A stretch of 64,000 bases of DNA from Serratia symbiotica. Its GTDB lineage: Bacteria > Pseudomonadota > Gammaproteobacteria > Enterobacterales > Enterobacteriaceae. Every line of letters starts with the position of its first letter. The first letter of the stretch is position 1. The position numbers and the translations under genes were made by a program. This document shows positions 42,404 to 53,221 of the stretch, piece by piece. The stretch covers positions 806,001-870,000 of the forward strand of contig JAMDYG010000001.1 of NCBI GenBank assembly GCA_024160085.1, given 5' to 3'. The notes below the pieces were generated by a model. The model worked only from the letters and a program-made list of their open reading frames with translations. It was not told where the DNA came from and made no database searches.

Positions 42404-43177
42404 ATGAATAGTAACTTCAGATGTCATGTGTTTAGTCTGTCGTTGCTGATTGGCGTAGCGGCTCCATGGGACGCTGCTGCCCAAGCGCCAATCAGTCATG
42501 TGGGTTCCGGTTCGCTTGAAGAGCGAATCACCTTGCTTGAACGCATCAGCAATGCTCAGGGCCAGCTTTTAAACCAACTACAGCAACAAATATCTGAAAA
42601 TCAGCATGATATTGACGCCTTGCGTGGGCAAATTCAGGAAAATCAATATCAATTAAACCAAGTGGTCGAGCGCCAGAGGCAAATCTATCAACAGATGGAT
42701 AACCTCGGCCAGGGTTGTGCTCAGGTAGAGGAAGTTACAGACGAGGCAGCAGTAGCTGGCATCTCTAACGGCGACACCAGCACGTCTATGGTACCCTCCA
42801 ACCAAGGAGATGAAAACAGCGATTACAATACCGCTGTTTCTTTGGCACTGGGAAAAAAACAGTATGACCCAGCGATCTCTGCTTTTCAGTCCTTCGTAAA
42901 ACAGTACCCAAAATCCACCTACCAGCCTAATGCCAATTATTGGCTTGGTCAGTTGTTTTACAACAAAGGTAAAAAAGATAATGCGGCCTACTATTTTGCG
43001 GTGGTGGTGAAGAATTATGCAAAGTCACCTAAAGCGCCAGATGCCATGTACAAAGTAGGTATCATCATGCAGGGAAAAGGGCATGCTGATAAAGCCAAAG
43101 CCGTGTTCCAGCAGGTAATTAAACAGTATCCAACCAGCGCAGCAGCCACACTGGCGAAAAGTCGCATAGCCGGTTAA
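42404..43177 (+). CDS. cpoB: cell-division coordinator CpoB (YbgF)
   Basis: Periplasmic trimer that links Tol-Pal to PBP1B during septation. 257 residues, 9 bp after pal. The N-terminus is a signal peptide (MNSNFRCHVFSLSLLIGVAA). A coiled coil follows at about residues 38-105 (ERITLLERISNAQGQLLNQL and following), then a linker. Three TPR-like repeats (ALGKKQYDPAISAFQSFVKQ, NYWLGQLFYNKGKKDNAAYY, MYKVGIIMQGKGHADKAKAV) complete it. Intact; last gene of the operon. Confidence 0.95.
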   Translation: MNSNFRCHVFSLSLLIGVAAPWDAAAQAPISHVGSGSLEERITLLERISNAQGQLLNQLQQQISENQHDIDALRGQIQENQYQLNQVVERQRQIYQQMDNLGQGCAQVEEVTDEAAVAGISNGDTSTSMVPSNQGDENSDYNTAVSLALGKKQYDPAISAFQSFVKQYPKSTYQPNANYWLGQLFYNKGKKDNAAYYFAVVVKNYAKSPKAPDAMYKVGIIMQGKGHADKAKAVFQQVIKQYPTSAAATLAKSRIAG

Positions 43178-43204
43178 CAAGTGGAAAGGTGCCTGAAAAT
43201 TAGC

Positions 43205-43234
43205 CAGACTGACCGATTTTTGGCTGGTCGTCTG
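43205..43234. terminator. possible tol-pal operon terminator
   Basis: CAGAC-T-GACC and GGTCGTCTG form a 9-bp stem with one bulge and a loop containing GATTTTT, 27 bp after cpoB. No terminal U-tract, so weak as a rho-independent terminator. Confidence 0.4.
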
Positions 43235-43352
43235 AAGAACAAACAGTTAAACCTATTAATCAAAAATTTATATTGCGCTAAAAAGATAAATTAGTAATAT
43301 ATGCCACTATTGCCAAGACAGCCTTACCTGGTGTTAAAACAGCAAAGAAACT

Positions 43353-43430
43353 AGGTCGTTAGCTCTAAGTTGGTAGAGTAGTTTACTTTTAATCAATTAG
43401 TCGCGAGATCGAGTCCTGCACGACCCACCA
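43353..43430 (+). pseudogene. decayed tRNA-Lys (TTT)
   Basis: Closely resembles tRNA-Lys with anticodon TTT in CTTTTAA and a 3' CCA. It sits where E. coli has the lysT-valT cluster. Damage: G1 is A, so acceptor A-C mismatches; two extra bases in the D-loop (CTCTAAGTTGG); a U-C mismatch in the anticodon stem (GTTTA against TCAAT); two weak pairs in the T stem; and T54 changed in GATCGAGTC. Probably non-functional, though low-level charging cannot be excluded. Confidence 0.75.
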
Positions 43431-43754
43431 ATTCCAAAATGAAAAAAGACGTGAAATCAGCAAGGATAGCATCCCTCAGTGATGGCCCTGAGGGCCTAGC
43501 TATCTGGCATAATCCACTACGCTAAAAAGTGATTGAAAGTGAAATCCACGCTTATTGCTATCTTTGCATCAAATACATCTCCTGGCATAGTTACCGTTTA
43601 TTAGCATTTAATAAATTAAATATTCTTGCGCATATATGAAAATATCTGCGGACTTGTAGCACAATTTTAGTTATTTTGTTTAGTATATAAAATCAATGGG
43701 TGTTGTGCGGGGGCTTACAGCCGAAAGCGCCCAGCCTAGCATGAGATTATAGTG

Positions 43755-44811
43755 ATGAGTGAAATATTTGATGCCAATGAATATCCCTTCCCACCCAAAC
43801 TGGTTCCGTTAGACGTTGCGGCTACGCTGTGTACTACCGCGAGCGGATTAAAACCTTGCTTAATAAGCATAACACGGTGATGTGTTGCCCACTATTATAC
43901 CGATCCGGAAATTCAGGGGCACTGGCGGAAGAAACTGGCGGCTGTGTGGCGGATTCGCTGGAGATGGCACGCGGCTTTGGCAGCGCGCACCCGGCTTCGA
44001 CGCTATTAGTAGCTGGGGTGCGTTTTATGGGGGAAACTACCAAGATCCTCAGCCCGGGAAAAAGGTGCTGATGCCAACGTTGCACGCCGAATGCTTGCTG
44101 GATCCTAGGCTGTCCGGAAGAAGCGTTTCGCGCATTTTGCGATAGTCACCACGATCGCACCGTAGTAGTCTACGCTAATACTTCAGCGACGGTCAAAGCG
44201 TGCGCCGACTGGGTTGTAACCTCCAGCATTGCCGTTTAGCTGATTGAACATCTCAACAGCCTGGGTGAGAAAATCATCTTGGTACTGGATCACCATCTCG
44301 GCAGCTATGTGCAGAAGCAAATCAGAGCCGATGTACTATATTGGCAAAGCTCCTGTATTGTTCATGATGAGTTTAAAACTCAGGAACTGAGGAGAATTGA
44401 AAACGCTGTACCCCAACGCGGTGATATTGGTGCATCCAGAGTCATCACAGGCGATAGTCGAACTGGCCGATGCCGTAGGATCAACCAGTCAACTGATCCA
44501 AGTAGTGAAAACGTTGCCGAATAAACGGCTGATTATAACCACAGATCGCGGTATTTTTTACAAGATGCAGCAGGCTTGCTCGAACAAAGAGTTGTTTGAG
44601 GAACCGACGGTCGGTGAAGAAGCTAGCTGCAGCAGTTGTGCGCATTGCCCGTGGATGGCGATGAACAGCCTGAAGGCTATCGCCAAAAGCCTAGATCAGG
44701 AGAGTATTGAGTATAGACTCTACGCTGCGTAAAAAAAGCGCTAGTCCCCCTCTGAATTGTATGCTGGATTTTGCCGCCCAGTTGAGCATACAGGCCAAAG
44801 GGAACGTTTAA
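43755..44811 (+). pseudogene. nadA: quinolinate synthase NadA, broken
   Basis: 4Fe-4S enzyme of de novo NAD synthesis. [20 protein letters not shown] starts it. Frame changes near 43835 and 43880 spoil [19 protein letters not shown] and [22 protein letters not shown]-like sequence, [20 protein letters not shown], a slip, [11 protein letters not shown] and a TAG near 44237 follow. The C-terminal frame (44397-44732) includes [40 protein letters not shown] with the cluster cysteines, and a final slip before the natural end. At least six lesions. Confidence 0.94.
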
Positions 44812-44837
44812 CCGTTTAATTTAATGAAGAACACTGC

Positions 44838-44896
44838 ATGAGTTTCTTTAGTACTGGCAATATATTGGTGCATACCCCCTTCGGTGTTGGCAGTTA
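44838..44896 (+). pseudogene. pnuC: nicotinamide-riboside transporter PnuC, 5' fragment
   Basis: MSFFSTGNILVHTPFGVGSY matches the first ~20 residues of PnuC (MDFFSVQNILVHIPIGAGGY). The sequence then passes directly into aroG. AGAACACTGC before the ATG gives no clear ribosome site. In E. coli pnuC follows nadA, supporting the call. A deletion removed the rest of pnuC and the genes before aroG. Confidence 0.75.
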
Positions 44897-44905
44897 CACA
44901 GCTTT

Positions 44906-45617
<712 letters not shown>

Positions 45618-46034
45618 TGTTTCTACTTTTTTGTGACTGACTAGTCCTGCTTATAGGACACGCCTCAAAAGAATGGTTGGCAAAACTCTCCGCTTCTCAC
45701 GTTCTATTGCGCTACATGAAAAAGCCATCGCTTCCTTTACTGAAAAACACAGGTTATATTAATTAGATGCCTCTCCCTTGTCGCTAAAACACAAAACTCC
45801 CGATGATACTCATCTGGCATTATAAGGCTGAAAAGTGTTAACCTATATGCTTTAACGCGAGTTTTTAACGTGCGAATAACCCTGTTGATACCGATTTTAA
45901 GCGTTGTTACTGTATCGCGAACCCAGCGCCATATCAACGATTAGCTCTTTAACGCTTGGTTTCCTGCCTGATAAGTGCAGGTTAGCTAGAATACACACCG
46001 GCACTCACGGTAGGTAGGCGCTCCTGCCCCTTTA

Positions 46035-46240
46035 GGGTTTGGTACGCTGAAATCATCTTAACGAGTTAGGCAGTATCGATGAATTGAAGCAAGCGATAGC
46101 GGAATACCTCCATGACTGCAACACCGAACGAATCAGTCTGAAACCTAAAGGCCTGAGTTCACTAGAATACCAAACCCAGTACCTGAAAGACGCTTAATCT
46201 GGACTGTCCAACTGAATGGGGTGCAGTCCATTTTCACTAG
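46035..46240 (+). mobile_element. IS3-family remnant (OrfB 3' end)
   Basis: Reads IDELKQAIAEYLHDCNTERI then SLKPKGLSSLEYQTQYLKDA and TAA, the typical IS3 integrase C-terminus. It is followed by GTCCAACTGAATGGGGTGCA, a terminal inverted-repeat type of that family. The upstream 45618-46034 holds no gene I recognise. One end only; inactive. Confidence 0.75.
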
Positions 46241-46267
46241 ACTTTTTGTCATATTAACGGATAAAAA

Positions 46268-47020
46268 TTACTTCGCCTTACCCTGGTTTGCCACGGCAGC
46301 CGCTTTAGCGGCGATTTCTTCGGCATTGCCCAAATAGTAGCGCTTGATTGGCTTAAAGTTGTCATCGAACTCATACACCAATGGCACTCCGGTTGGGATG
46401 TTCAGCTCAAGGATCTCATCCTCGCTCAGGTTATCCAGGTATTTCACTAGTGCGCGCAGCGAGTTGCCATGAGCCGCCACGATAACGCGCTCACCGCTCT
46501 TGATGCGTGGCAAGATCTCTTCGTTCCAATATGGGATAACGCGATCGATGGTCAGCGCTAAGCTTTCGGTTAGCGGCAGCTCTTGCTCAGTGAGCGCGCT
46601 GTAGCGTGGATCGTAGCCTGGGTGGCGTTCGTCTTCTTTAGTCAGTTTTGGCGGGGTCACAGCAAAACCACGACGCCATTGTTTAACCTGTTCATCGCCA
46701 TATTTCTCAGCAGTTTCTGCCTTGTTCAGGCCTTGTAGAGCGCCATAGTGACGCTCGTTCAGCTTCCAGGATTTTTCACTGGGTAGCCAGGCTTGGTCCA
46801 GCTCGTCGAGGATATGCCACAGGGTGTGGATCGCACGCTTCAGTACGGAGGTATAGGCAAAATCGAAAGAAAAACCTTCGTCTTTCAACAAATTGCCTGC
46901 CGCTTTCGCTTCAGCATGGCCTTTATCAGACAAATCAACATCATACCAACCGGTGAAGCGATTTTCGTTGTTCCACTGGCTTTCGCCGTGACGCACAAGA
47001 ACCAGCTTAGTTACAGCCAT
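46268..47020 (-). CDS. gpmA: 2,3-bisphosphoglycerate-dependent phosphoglycerate mutase GpmA
   Basis: Interconverts 3- and 2-phosphoglycerate in glycolysis. 250 residues, identical in length to E. coli GpmA. The catalytic motif [12 protein letters not shown] is at residues 6-17. [40 protein letters not shown] and the second His ([19 protein letters not shown]) are in place. Ends AVANQGKAK. Intact. It stands alone, between an IS3 scrap and psiF. Confidence 0.97.
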   Translation of the reverse strand: MAVTKLVLVRHGESQWNNENRFTGWYDVDLSDKGHAEAKAAGNLLKDEGFSFDFAYTSVLKRAIHTLWHILDELDQAWLPSEKSWKLNERHYGALQGLNKAETAEKYGDEQVKQWRRGFAVTPPKLTKEDERHPGYDPRYSALTEQELPLTESLALTIDRVIPYWNEEILPRIKSGERVIVAAHGNSLRALVKYLDNLSEDEILELNIPTGVPLVYEFDDNFKPIKRYYLGNAEEIAAKAAAVANQGKAK

Positions 47021-47237
47021 AGCTTAATTCCTCAATAATCTAACAGTTCAATAATAACGAAAATCATTATATTGCCGCTGCCTGGACCTCGGCAATGGAT
47101 AGTATTTCATCATAGCTAATTTATCGCTGTAAAGTAAGGGAGGCCGAGAAAAAGCTGAATCGATCAGGTGGGATGGACTGGAAGAAGAGGCGCGGTGAAG
47201 CTTTATCTCGCCACGCCTTGCCTTGGTATGGAAAAAA

Positions 47238-47585
47238 TCAGGCTGATTTCTTCAGGCAGGCGCTCATAAAGGTTTTACGCTCATTGCCTTTCAGGCTCTT
47301 GGTTTTAGCATCAGCATTACAGTATTTCATTTTTTGCTGCTGCGAGGTCAAGGATGTGCCCATAGTGGAGGAGTTTTTAGCCTTCAGACAGGTGCTCATA
47401 AAGGTAGAGCGGTTTTCGCCTTTCAGCGATTTGTTGGAAGCTTGATGGTTGCAATCAGTCATACGTTTTTGCTGGGCCGCCTGCGCCGGAGAAGGCGTTT
47501 TCACCGCCGTATCGGCTGCGATCAGGTTAGTACTCAGCATGAGGCTTCCCAGAACCAATAATGGAAATGCAGTAATCAAACGCAT
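47238..47585 (-). CDS. psiF: phosphate-starvation-inducible protein PsiF
   Basis: A small exported protein of unknown function. 115 residues against 106 in E. coli. The signal peptide is MRLITAFPLLVLGSLMLSTN, cut before AADT. Two copies of the psiF repeat follow: RMTDCNHQASNKSLKGENRS with FMSTCLK, and KMKYCNADAKTKSLKGNERK with FMSACLKK, each with two conserved Cys. Intact. Its presence here rather than next to phoA is a Serratia-type location or a rearrangement. Confidence 0.88.
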   Translation of the reverse strand: MRLITAFPLLVLGSLMLSTNLIAADTAVKTPSPAQAAQQKRMTDCNHQASNKSLKGENRSTFMSTCLKAKNSSTMGTSLTSQQQKMKYCNADAKTKSLKGNERKTFMSACLKKSA

Positions 47586-47662
47586 AAATATTCCTTAAGA
47601 TATTAATGGGCCAGCATTGGCCGAAAAATGTGACGTTATACTAGACGTTGTGCTTATGACGG

Positions 47663-47791
47663 TATACCCGTCATACTTCACGTTGCTTGGGCATTAGCTT
47701 TCCTCAATCACCCCAGTCACTTATGGGTGTAAGCACCTAGGGATCTCTGCTTCCTTGCCGCCTTTGTGCAACTCTAATTATTTAGGGTATA
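47663..47791. repeat. ERIC element, copy 5
   Basis: 129 bp from TATACCCGTCATACTTCACG to ATTATTTAGGGTATA, the closest of the five to the classical consensus (CACCCCAGTCACTTATGGGT, CCTTGCCGCC). It sits between psiF and the CPBP gene. Confidence 0.93.
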
Positions 47792-47932
47792 GCACTGATT
47801 TTAGTGCGCACTTTGGAATAAGGAAAGGTAAACACCAACAGATAAAATGGGTATAAAGGTAAGTATTTATAAAAAATCTCATGTTACAGGGGGGGCATTG
47901 ATACTTCGTTCCAAGGCCGAGGTTTATGGCTG

Positions 47933-48754
47933 TTAATACCATAGAAAGGTGAAGAACAACAGGTGAGCTAAGTTAAGCCCGAAATGGAACAGGGTTGGCA
48001 CCCACACAGCCGACCACTCCACATCCAGGTCAGGCCATAAATTAAACCGGCCAGTGTGGCGAACATCGCCATCCACATACCGCCAGACAGATGCGCTATA
48101 CCGAATATTAGCGCTGTGATAATCAACGCTGGCCAGGCACTTAGCCACTGGCTGAGACGTTGTTGCAGGTAACCGCGAAACAATACCTCTTCAGCCATAC
48201 AGGTGAAGAACAGATTGGCCATGGCATACTTTAAGAGCCAGTATGGGGTATGCAACTCTATCTTTAGCCTGCCTAGCGTGACAGCCAACAGCAATAACGC
48301 GGCCATGCTGATCAACAAGGCGGCTATCCGGCCCACTTTGCCAACGCGCTGGCCGCTATCGGCGGAAAATAACGTTGGCAGGCAGGCGAACAGTAGGAAC
48401 GGTACCAGCGCTTTACCGAAGTGGTAATCTAAGGTGAAAGGTGGACTGAGAGGGCCCGTTTTTTCACCGTTTATCATCAAGGGTTTATGAATGCCTGGCA
48501 CCAGGTGCAAGAAAAGCGCTAGGCAACTGGCGACCAGCAATATTTCAACGGTTATCGCCAGGTGACGTTTAGCGTGAAAGTGATATCACAGCCATGCCAG
48601 CGCGGCGATAACTAGCAGGTATCCCCTAGGCTGATGATGGGAGTCAACACGCCATGATAAAGCCCCATAGCCGCAGATGCAGCTAAAATTAGCCAGGCTA
48701 GCAGGTAAGGTTAAACGGCAAGAAAAATAACGAAGCAGTAAGTACGCCCCACAT
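47933..48754 (-). pseudogene. CPBP-family intramembrane metalloprotease-like protein, broken
   Basis: CAAX-like glutamic-protease family, polytopic membrane protein. MWGVLTASLFFLPF starts it, then a slip and stops near 48700, ILAASAAMGLYHGVLTPIIS, another slip, and a long open part (47968-48540). That part has the catalytic EExxxR motif (MAEEVLFRGYLQQRLSQW), IFGIAHLSGGMWMAMFATLA and GLIYGLTWMWSGRL. A frameshift near 48000 precedes the natural end (FHFGLNLAHLLFFTFLWY). Substrate unknown. Confidence 0.78.
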
Positions 48755-49024
48755 AAAGATATCCCTTTAAATGTCTACGGCGCTGAGTGCCAAAGTGCCG
48801 CGTAAATATGGTGAAGTGAAGTTTAGAGTACCAGGTTGAATAGTAAGCACAGCAAGGGAGCATATCCAGGGTGTACAGGGTTTTGCCATCGTTGAATCAT
48901 ATCTCCAGATGTTATTGCCACTATTCCAAGGTGGCAACGCGGATTAGCGATCCGCTTTTAGAGTTTCAGGTAGGAAGAATTTCAGCCTGTATAACGGCGC
49001 CCTGTCGGCTGTAAAAGTTTTAGC

Positions 49025-49171
49025 ACCTATCCCATTAGGATATTTTATTTGCTATTTTGGCCTTGGTCTATAGTACTAACCTTCCTCACGGCCCTCTTCT
49101 ACGCTGCGGTGGTTGCGTGCTGTCGGTGTATAAGACTGGCGGCAACAATATACATCTACCGGGATAGGTTC
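49025..49171. repeat. ~147-bp inverted-repeat element, copy D
   Basis: Ends are CCTATCCCATTAGG and CTACCGGGATAGG. It shares GGCGGCAACAATATACATCT and TCCTCACGGCC with the other copies. Exactly 147 bp, like copy C. Nothing else was recognised at 48755-49340. Confidence 0.8.
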
Positions 49172-49340
49172 TTATTGTTGTCGATTGGGTCGTTAAAGTG
49201 CTAAAAGCCACGTTTGTGGGCGGTTACTAATTTTTCTCTGTGTCTAAAATAACCGCGTTTTGACGATGTTTTAGGTTATAAACTACACATTTCGCAGCGG
49301 CGTGCATTGTCACTTAATAGGCAGTTAAGTGAGGCCAGCC

Positions 49341-49493
49341 GTGCTGGAATTATTAAAAAGTCTATTGTTTGCTGTGGTAATGGTGCCGGTGGTTATGGCC
49401 ATCATACTCGGTCTGATTTACGGTTTGGCAGAAGTGTTCAACCGCTTTTCCAGCCTTGGCCATTCAAAAGAAAATCGCCGTCAAACGCACTAA
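49341..49493 (+). CDS. acrZ: AcrB-associated small membrane protein AcrZ
   Basis: A 50-residue single-helix protein that binds AcrB and alters efflux of some drugs. GTG start; [20 protein letters not shown] followed by [20 protein letters not shown] agrees with E. coli AcrZ nearly throughout the helix. The C-terminus is [10 protein letters not shown]. Intact. It precedes mod genes, as in E. coli. Confidence 0.92.
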   Translation: MLELLKSLLFAVVMVPVVMAIILGLIYGLAEVFNRFSSLGHSKENRRQTH

Positions 49494-49599
49494 GTGTATT
49501 CCCCCTTCACTTCAATGCCTATCAGCACTGTTCAGTAGGTGTTATCTTCCCCTTATCGATCAACCGCTTGATAAGCTAGCGCACGCAGTTGTCCCCATC

Positions 49600-49857
49600 A
49601 GAATTCAAGTTGCCTGGGTGTTGGCCTTCTCCCGCTTGCTGGGTGAATTTGGTGCCACTATTACCTTTGTTTCCAACGTTCCCAGCGAGACTAGTACCCT
49701 TCCATTGGCGATATACACCTTGATTGAAACACCGGGGGCGAAAACTGCCGCAGCATACCTGTGTGTGATCGCTATCGTGCTGTCGCTGGTTGCGCTGATG
49801 GTGTCCGAGTGGCTGGCTCGCCGGAGCCGTAACCGGATGGGGATATATAAATGCTAG
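49600..49857 (+). pseudogene. modB: molybdate ABC permease ModB, C-terminal remnant
   Basis: VAWVLAFSRLLGEFGATITF and VSNVPSETSTLPLAIYTLIE match the ABC permease motif and last helices of ModB. The end, [15 protein letters not shown], overlaps modC. modA and about the first two thirds of modB are deleted; the 100 bp before it resemble nothing. Confidence 0.88.
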
Positions 49858-50925
49858 AGCTAAATTTTTCACAGCGGCTTGGCGGCCTAGAACTGGATAT
49901 CCGCGCCGATCTACCGGCACAAGGTGTTACCGCTATCTTTGGTTTGTCAGTAGCAGGTAAAACCTCATTAATTAATGCGATTGCTGGCTTGGCGCGTGTG
50001 CAGCAGGGACGTATTGCGCTCAACGGCCGCTCACTGGTGGACACCACCAGCGGGGGTATGTTTGCCGCCGGAAAACGCTGCATAGGCTATGTGTTTCAGG
50101 ATGCTCGCTTGTTCCCGCATTATCGAGTACGAGGCAACCTGCAATATGACATGGCGGCTGGCATGCGCGTACCCAGTTGAATGACATCGTGAAACTGTTA
50201 GGCATCGGGCCGTTGTTATACAGGTTGCCGCTCACGTTGTCCGGCGGCGAAAAGCGGCAGGTGGCGATTGGCCGTGTCCTATTAACGGCACCGGAATTGT
50301 TGCTGATGGACGAGCCGTTGGCCTTGTTAGATCTGCCGCGCAAGTGTGAGCTATTGCCATATTTAGAGCGACTAGCACAGGAAGTCAATATTCCCATTCT
50401 CTATGTTAGCCACAGTATGGATTAGATCTTACACTTGGCCGAACAGGTGATGGTGCTGGATCACGGTCAAGTGCGGACATTTGGCAGCCTGGAGGCGGTT
50501 TAGGCTAGCAGCATACTGCGTCCATAGTTGCAACGCGAGGATCAGAACAGCTTGCTGCTCGTCAGCGTAGTCGAACATATCCGCGCTACGCCATGAGCGC
50601 GCTGGCTCTCGGTGAACAGCGCTTGTGGATTAACGGCATTGACGCCGCGTTGCGTTGGGCAGCCAACTGCACATCCGTATCAACGCCGCCGAAGTATCGC
50701 TGGTGTTGCAACCGCCGATCAACAGCAGCATGCATAATGTATTGTTGGCGAAAGTGAGTGAGTGCATGGAGGTTAACCAGACAGGTTGAAGTGAAGTTGG
50801 AGCTGTGGGAACATGTGCTATGGGCGTGTATCACGCCCTGGGTGCGTGACGAACTGGCGATCTGCCCAGGAAAGTAGTTATATACGCTGGTGAAAAGTGT
50901 TGTCATCAACAGCGAGCTACGCTAA
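49851..50925 (+). pseudogene. modC: molybdate ABC ATPase ModC, broken
   Basis: [20 protein letters not shown] starts it. Walker A is GLSVAGKTS where GRSGAGKTS is usual. Q-loop [13 protein letters not shown], then a frame change near 50170. The signature [13 protein letters not shown] and Walker [16 protein letters not shown] are open in 50177-50425. TAG follows in SHSMD-stop-ILHLAE. More stops precede the C-terminal MOP domain, which ends at 50925 ([21 protein letters not shown]). Molybdate import by this system is lost. Confidence 0.93.
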
Positions 50926-50944
50926 AAATGTGGGAGACAAAATT

Positions 50945-51769
50945 TTACTGCCCCAACACCCGCGTGCGGATCACCTCGGCGATGCCGGGCTGCATATGAT
51001 CGGCGATGGTCAAATCAGCACGCGCTTTGATCGTGTCATCGGCATTGCCCATCGCTACCCCCAAACCTACCGCCTCCAACATACTGAGGTCGTTATAGTT
51101 ATCCCCAAACGCCACCACCAGATCCATGCTCAAGCCTTGGGCGCTAACCCATTGTTGAAGGCGTTTGCCCTTACTGTTACCACTTTTGGCGACATCTACC
51201 TGATCGTGCCACGACCACTCACAGGCTAACCCCAGTTCTTTTTCCAGCGCCTCGGCAAAGTGGCGCAGCGCCGGGATATCCGCGTGCGAGAGGGCAAATT
51301 TCCATATGGATTGTGCTTCGTCAGCTGCCTGATCTAGACTGTTAACCTGCTGTAGCATTGGCCGTTGTGCCTTTGGCAATGTCTCTGCCCAGGCCAGCGA
51401 ACGGATAACATTGCTGCTTAGCACTTGATATAGTATTGCATCATCCACATACATCAGAGGGTTGATATCGCTCTGTTTCAGCATTTGCAGCACTAGCCTG
51501 GCTTGGTTTCGCGGCAGCGGATCGGCTGCCAACACTTTTTTCTGCTGAAAGTCATACATATAGGTGCCATTGCAGCAGATGGCCGGGGTTGTTATCTGCA
51601 ACGCTTGATAGAACGGATGGATGGCGATATGGTGGCGACCCGTGACCACTACCACCTCGACACCGGCGGCGCGCGCTTCCGCCAGCGCAGCCAGTGACTG
51701 CGGCAAAATGCGTTTTTGGTTATCCAGCAGGGTGCCGTCTAGATCAAGGGCAATAACACGGTAGTTCAT
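50945..51769 (-). CDS. ybhA: Cof-type HAD phosphatase YbhA
   Basis: Dephosphorylates pyridoxal phosphate and sugar phosphates. Starting at 51769 (MNYRVIALDLDGTLLDNQKR) gives 274 residues, in line with YbhA; a further upstream in-frame start at 51814 is possible but unlike relatives. The HAD motifs are DLDGT, VVVTGRHH, the CEWSWHDQVDVAKSGNSKGK lysine and FGDNYNDLSMLEAVGLGVAM. Intact. Confidence 0.92.
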   Translation of the reverse strand: MNYRVIALDLDGTLLDNQKRILPQSLAALAEARAAGVEVVVVTGRHHIAIHPFYQALQITTPAICCNGTYMYDFQQKKVLAADPLPRNQARLVLQMLKQSDINPLMYVDDAILYQVLSSNVIRSLAWAETLPKAQRPMLQQVNSLDQAADEAQSIWKFALSHADIPALRHFAEALEKELGLACEWSWHDQVDVAKSGNSKGKRLQQWVSAQGLSMDLVVAFGDNYNDLSMLEAVGLGVAMGNADDTIKARADLTIADHMQPGIAEVIRTRVLGQ

Positions 51770-51944
51770 AGGAATCTCATTATTGTTAGCGACAAAACTA
51801 ACCCGATAGTACACCGGATAAGTGAGGGATAAAACCGCGTAGATTTCAGGCGAACAACAGGGCTATTAGGTCGTCAATGTAAAAATAAGTCAGGGAAACC
51901 GAGCAACTGAATCGGTTTATCTTTTATCCTTGCAAGGAGAATAA

Positions 51945-52940
51945 ATGAAGCAAGTTGTTTATGTTAGCAGCCCGGAAAGCCAGCAAATTCATATCTGGCA
52001 GTTGGACGATGCTGGCGCGCTGGCGCTGCTACAGACTGTTGATGTGCCGGGGCAAGGGCAACCGATAGCCATCCACCCAGATAAAAGCTATTTGTATGTC
52101 GGCGTGCGGCCACTATTTAGCATTGTCAGCTACCGCATTCAAGCGGACGGTACGTTATGCCAGGCTGGTATAGCACCGTTGCCAGGTAGCCCAAGCTATA
52201 TTTCCACCGATTTGCTGGGGCGCTACCTGTTTTCTGTCTCCTACAGCGGCAATTGCATCAGCGTCAGCCAGATTGGTCATGACGGCATGGTAACGGCACC
52301 TATCCAGCAGATCGACGGCCCGATTACACCGCACTCTGCCAATATCGATCCGGCTAATCAACACTTGCTGGTGCCTTGCTTGAAGGAAGACCGCATCCGT
52401 TTGTTCAACCTTGTCTTGGACGGCCAATTGACGACGAATGTGCAGGAAGCCGTAAACACTGCTACTGGTGCTGGCCCACGGCATATGGCGTTCTACCCTA
52501 ACGGCAAGTATGCCTACTGTGTGAACGAGTTAGACGGTACGGTAGACGTGTTGACCATCTCGGAAAATGGCAGCAAATACCGTGTGACGCAAACGATGGA
52601 CATCATGCCGGTGTGGTTTGCCGGCACGCGCTGGGCTGCGGATATTCATATCACGCCAAATGGCCGCTTCCTGTATACCAGCGAGCGCACTGCGAGCATT
52701 CTGACTATCTTTAGCATTTCTGCATACGGCAGCATGCTATCGGTGGTTGGTCATCATCCAACCGAAGTGCAGCCGCGCGGCTTCAACATCGACCACAGCG
52801 GTCGCTTCGTAATTTCGGCCTGTCAGCAGTCTGGCCATATAGTGGTGCATGAGATTGACCAAAGCAGCGGCAAACTGAGTACGCTGGCGCGTTATCCGGT
52901 GGGTAAAGGCCCAATGTGGGTGAGTGTATTGGAGCAATAA
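51945..52940 (+). CDS. pgl: 6-phosphogluconolactonase Pgl
   Basis: Second step of the oxidative pentose phosphate pathway. 331 residues, the YbhE type with a seven-bladed propeller. [20 protein letters not shown] follows AAGGAGA. Characteristic stretches are [69 protein letters not shown] and [20 protein letters not shown]. Intact and typical. Confidence 0.97.
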   Translation: MKQVVYVSSPESQQIHIWQLDDAGALALLQTVDVPGQGQPIAIHPDKSYLYVGVRPLFSIVSYRIQADGTLCQAGIAPLPGSPSYISTDLLGRYLFSVSYSGNCISVSQIGHDGMVTAPIQQIDGPITPHSANIDPANQHLLVPCLKEDRIRLFNLVLDGQLTTNVQEAVNTATGAGPRHMAFYPNGKYAYCVNELDGTVDVLTISENGSKYRVTQTMDIMPVWFAGTRWAADIHITPNGRFLYTSERTASILTIFSISAYGSMLSVVGHHPTEVQPRGFNIDHSGRFVISACQQSGHIVVHEIDQSSGKLSTLARYPVGKGPMWVSVLEQ

Positions 52941-53044
52941 CCGACGAAGGCGCAGCAATGCGCTCCAGATTGAGATAAACCCCAGATAATGTCTTTCTAG
53001 GGTTTGTTTCTGATGCGCCTTTGCGGGCGCTGTCCTTTGACTGT

Positions 53045-53215
53045 GGGGGTTAAAGGGCAACTGGAGGGTGAAAGTCCTCTACACACCTGATGAGGGGAAA
53101 GGTTAGCTGAACAGCCAGGTGATCATCGCAAGGCGGGATCTGAAGAAAGCTGAAAGCAAAATGCTGGCCTGACGAACAGAAAGTGGCTTAGGCATGACAG
53201 TAGGGTGATACGGTT
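53045..53215 (+). mobile_element. group II intron 5' remnant
   Basis: GGTTAAAGGGCAACTGGAGG, GTGAAAGTCCTCTACAC, TGAAGAAAGCTGAAAGCAAA and GGCCTGACGAACAGAAAG resemble the conserved domain I/II region before the reverse transcriptase of bacterial group II introns. No ORF for the intron-encoded protein follows. Judged by remembered sequence similarity only. Confidence 0.55.
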
Positions 53216-53221
53216 GTAATG

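Noticed and set aside
49494-49600. A modA fragment before modB
   Set aside because: No ModA motif could be read in any frame.
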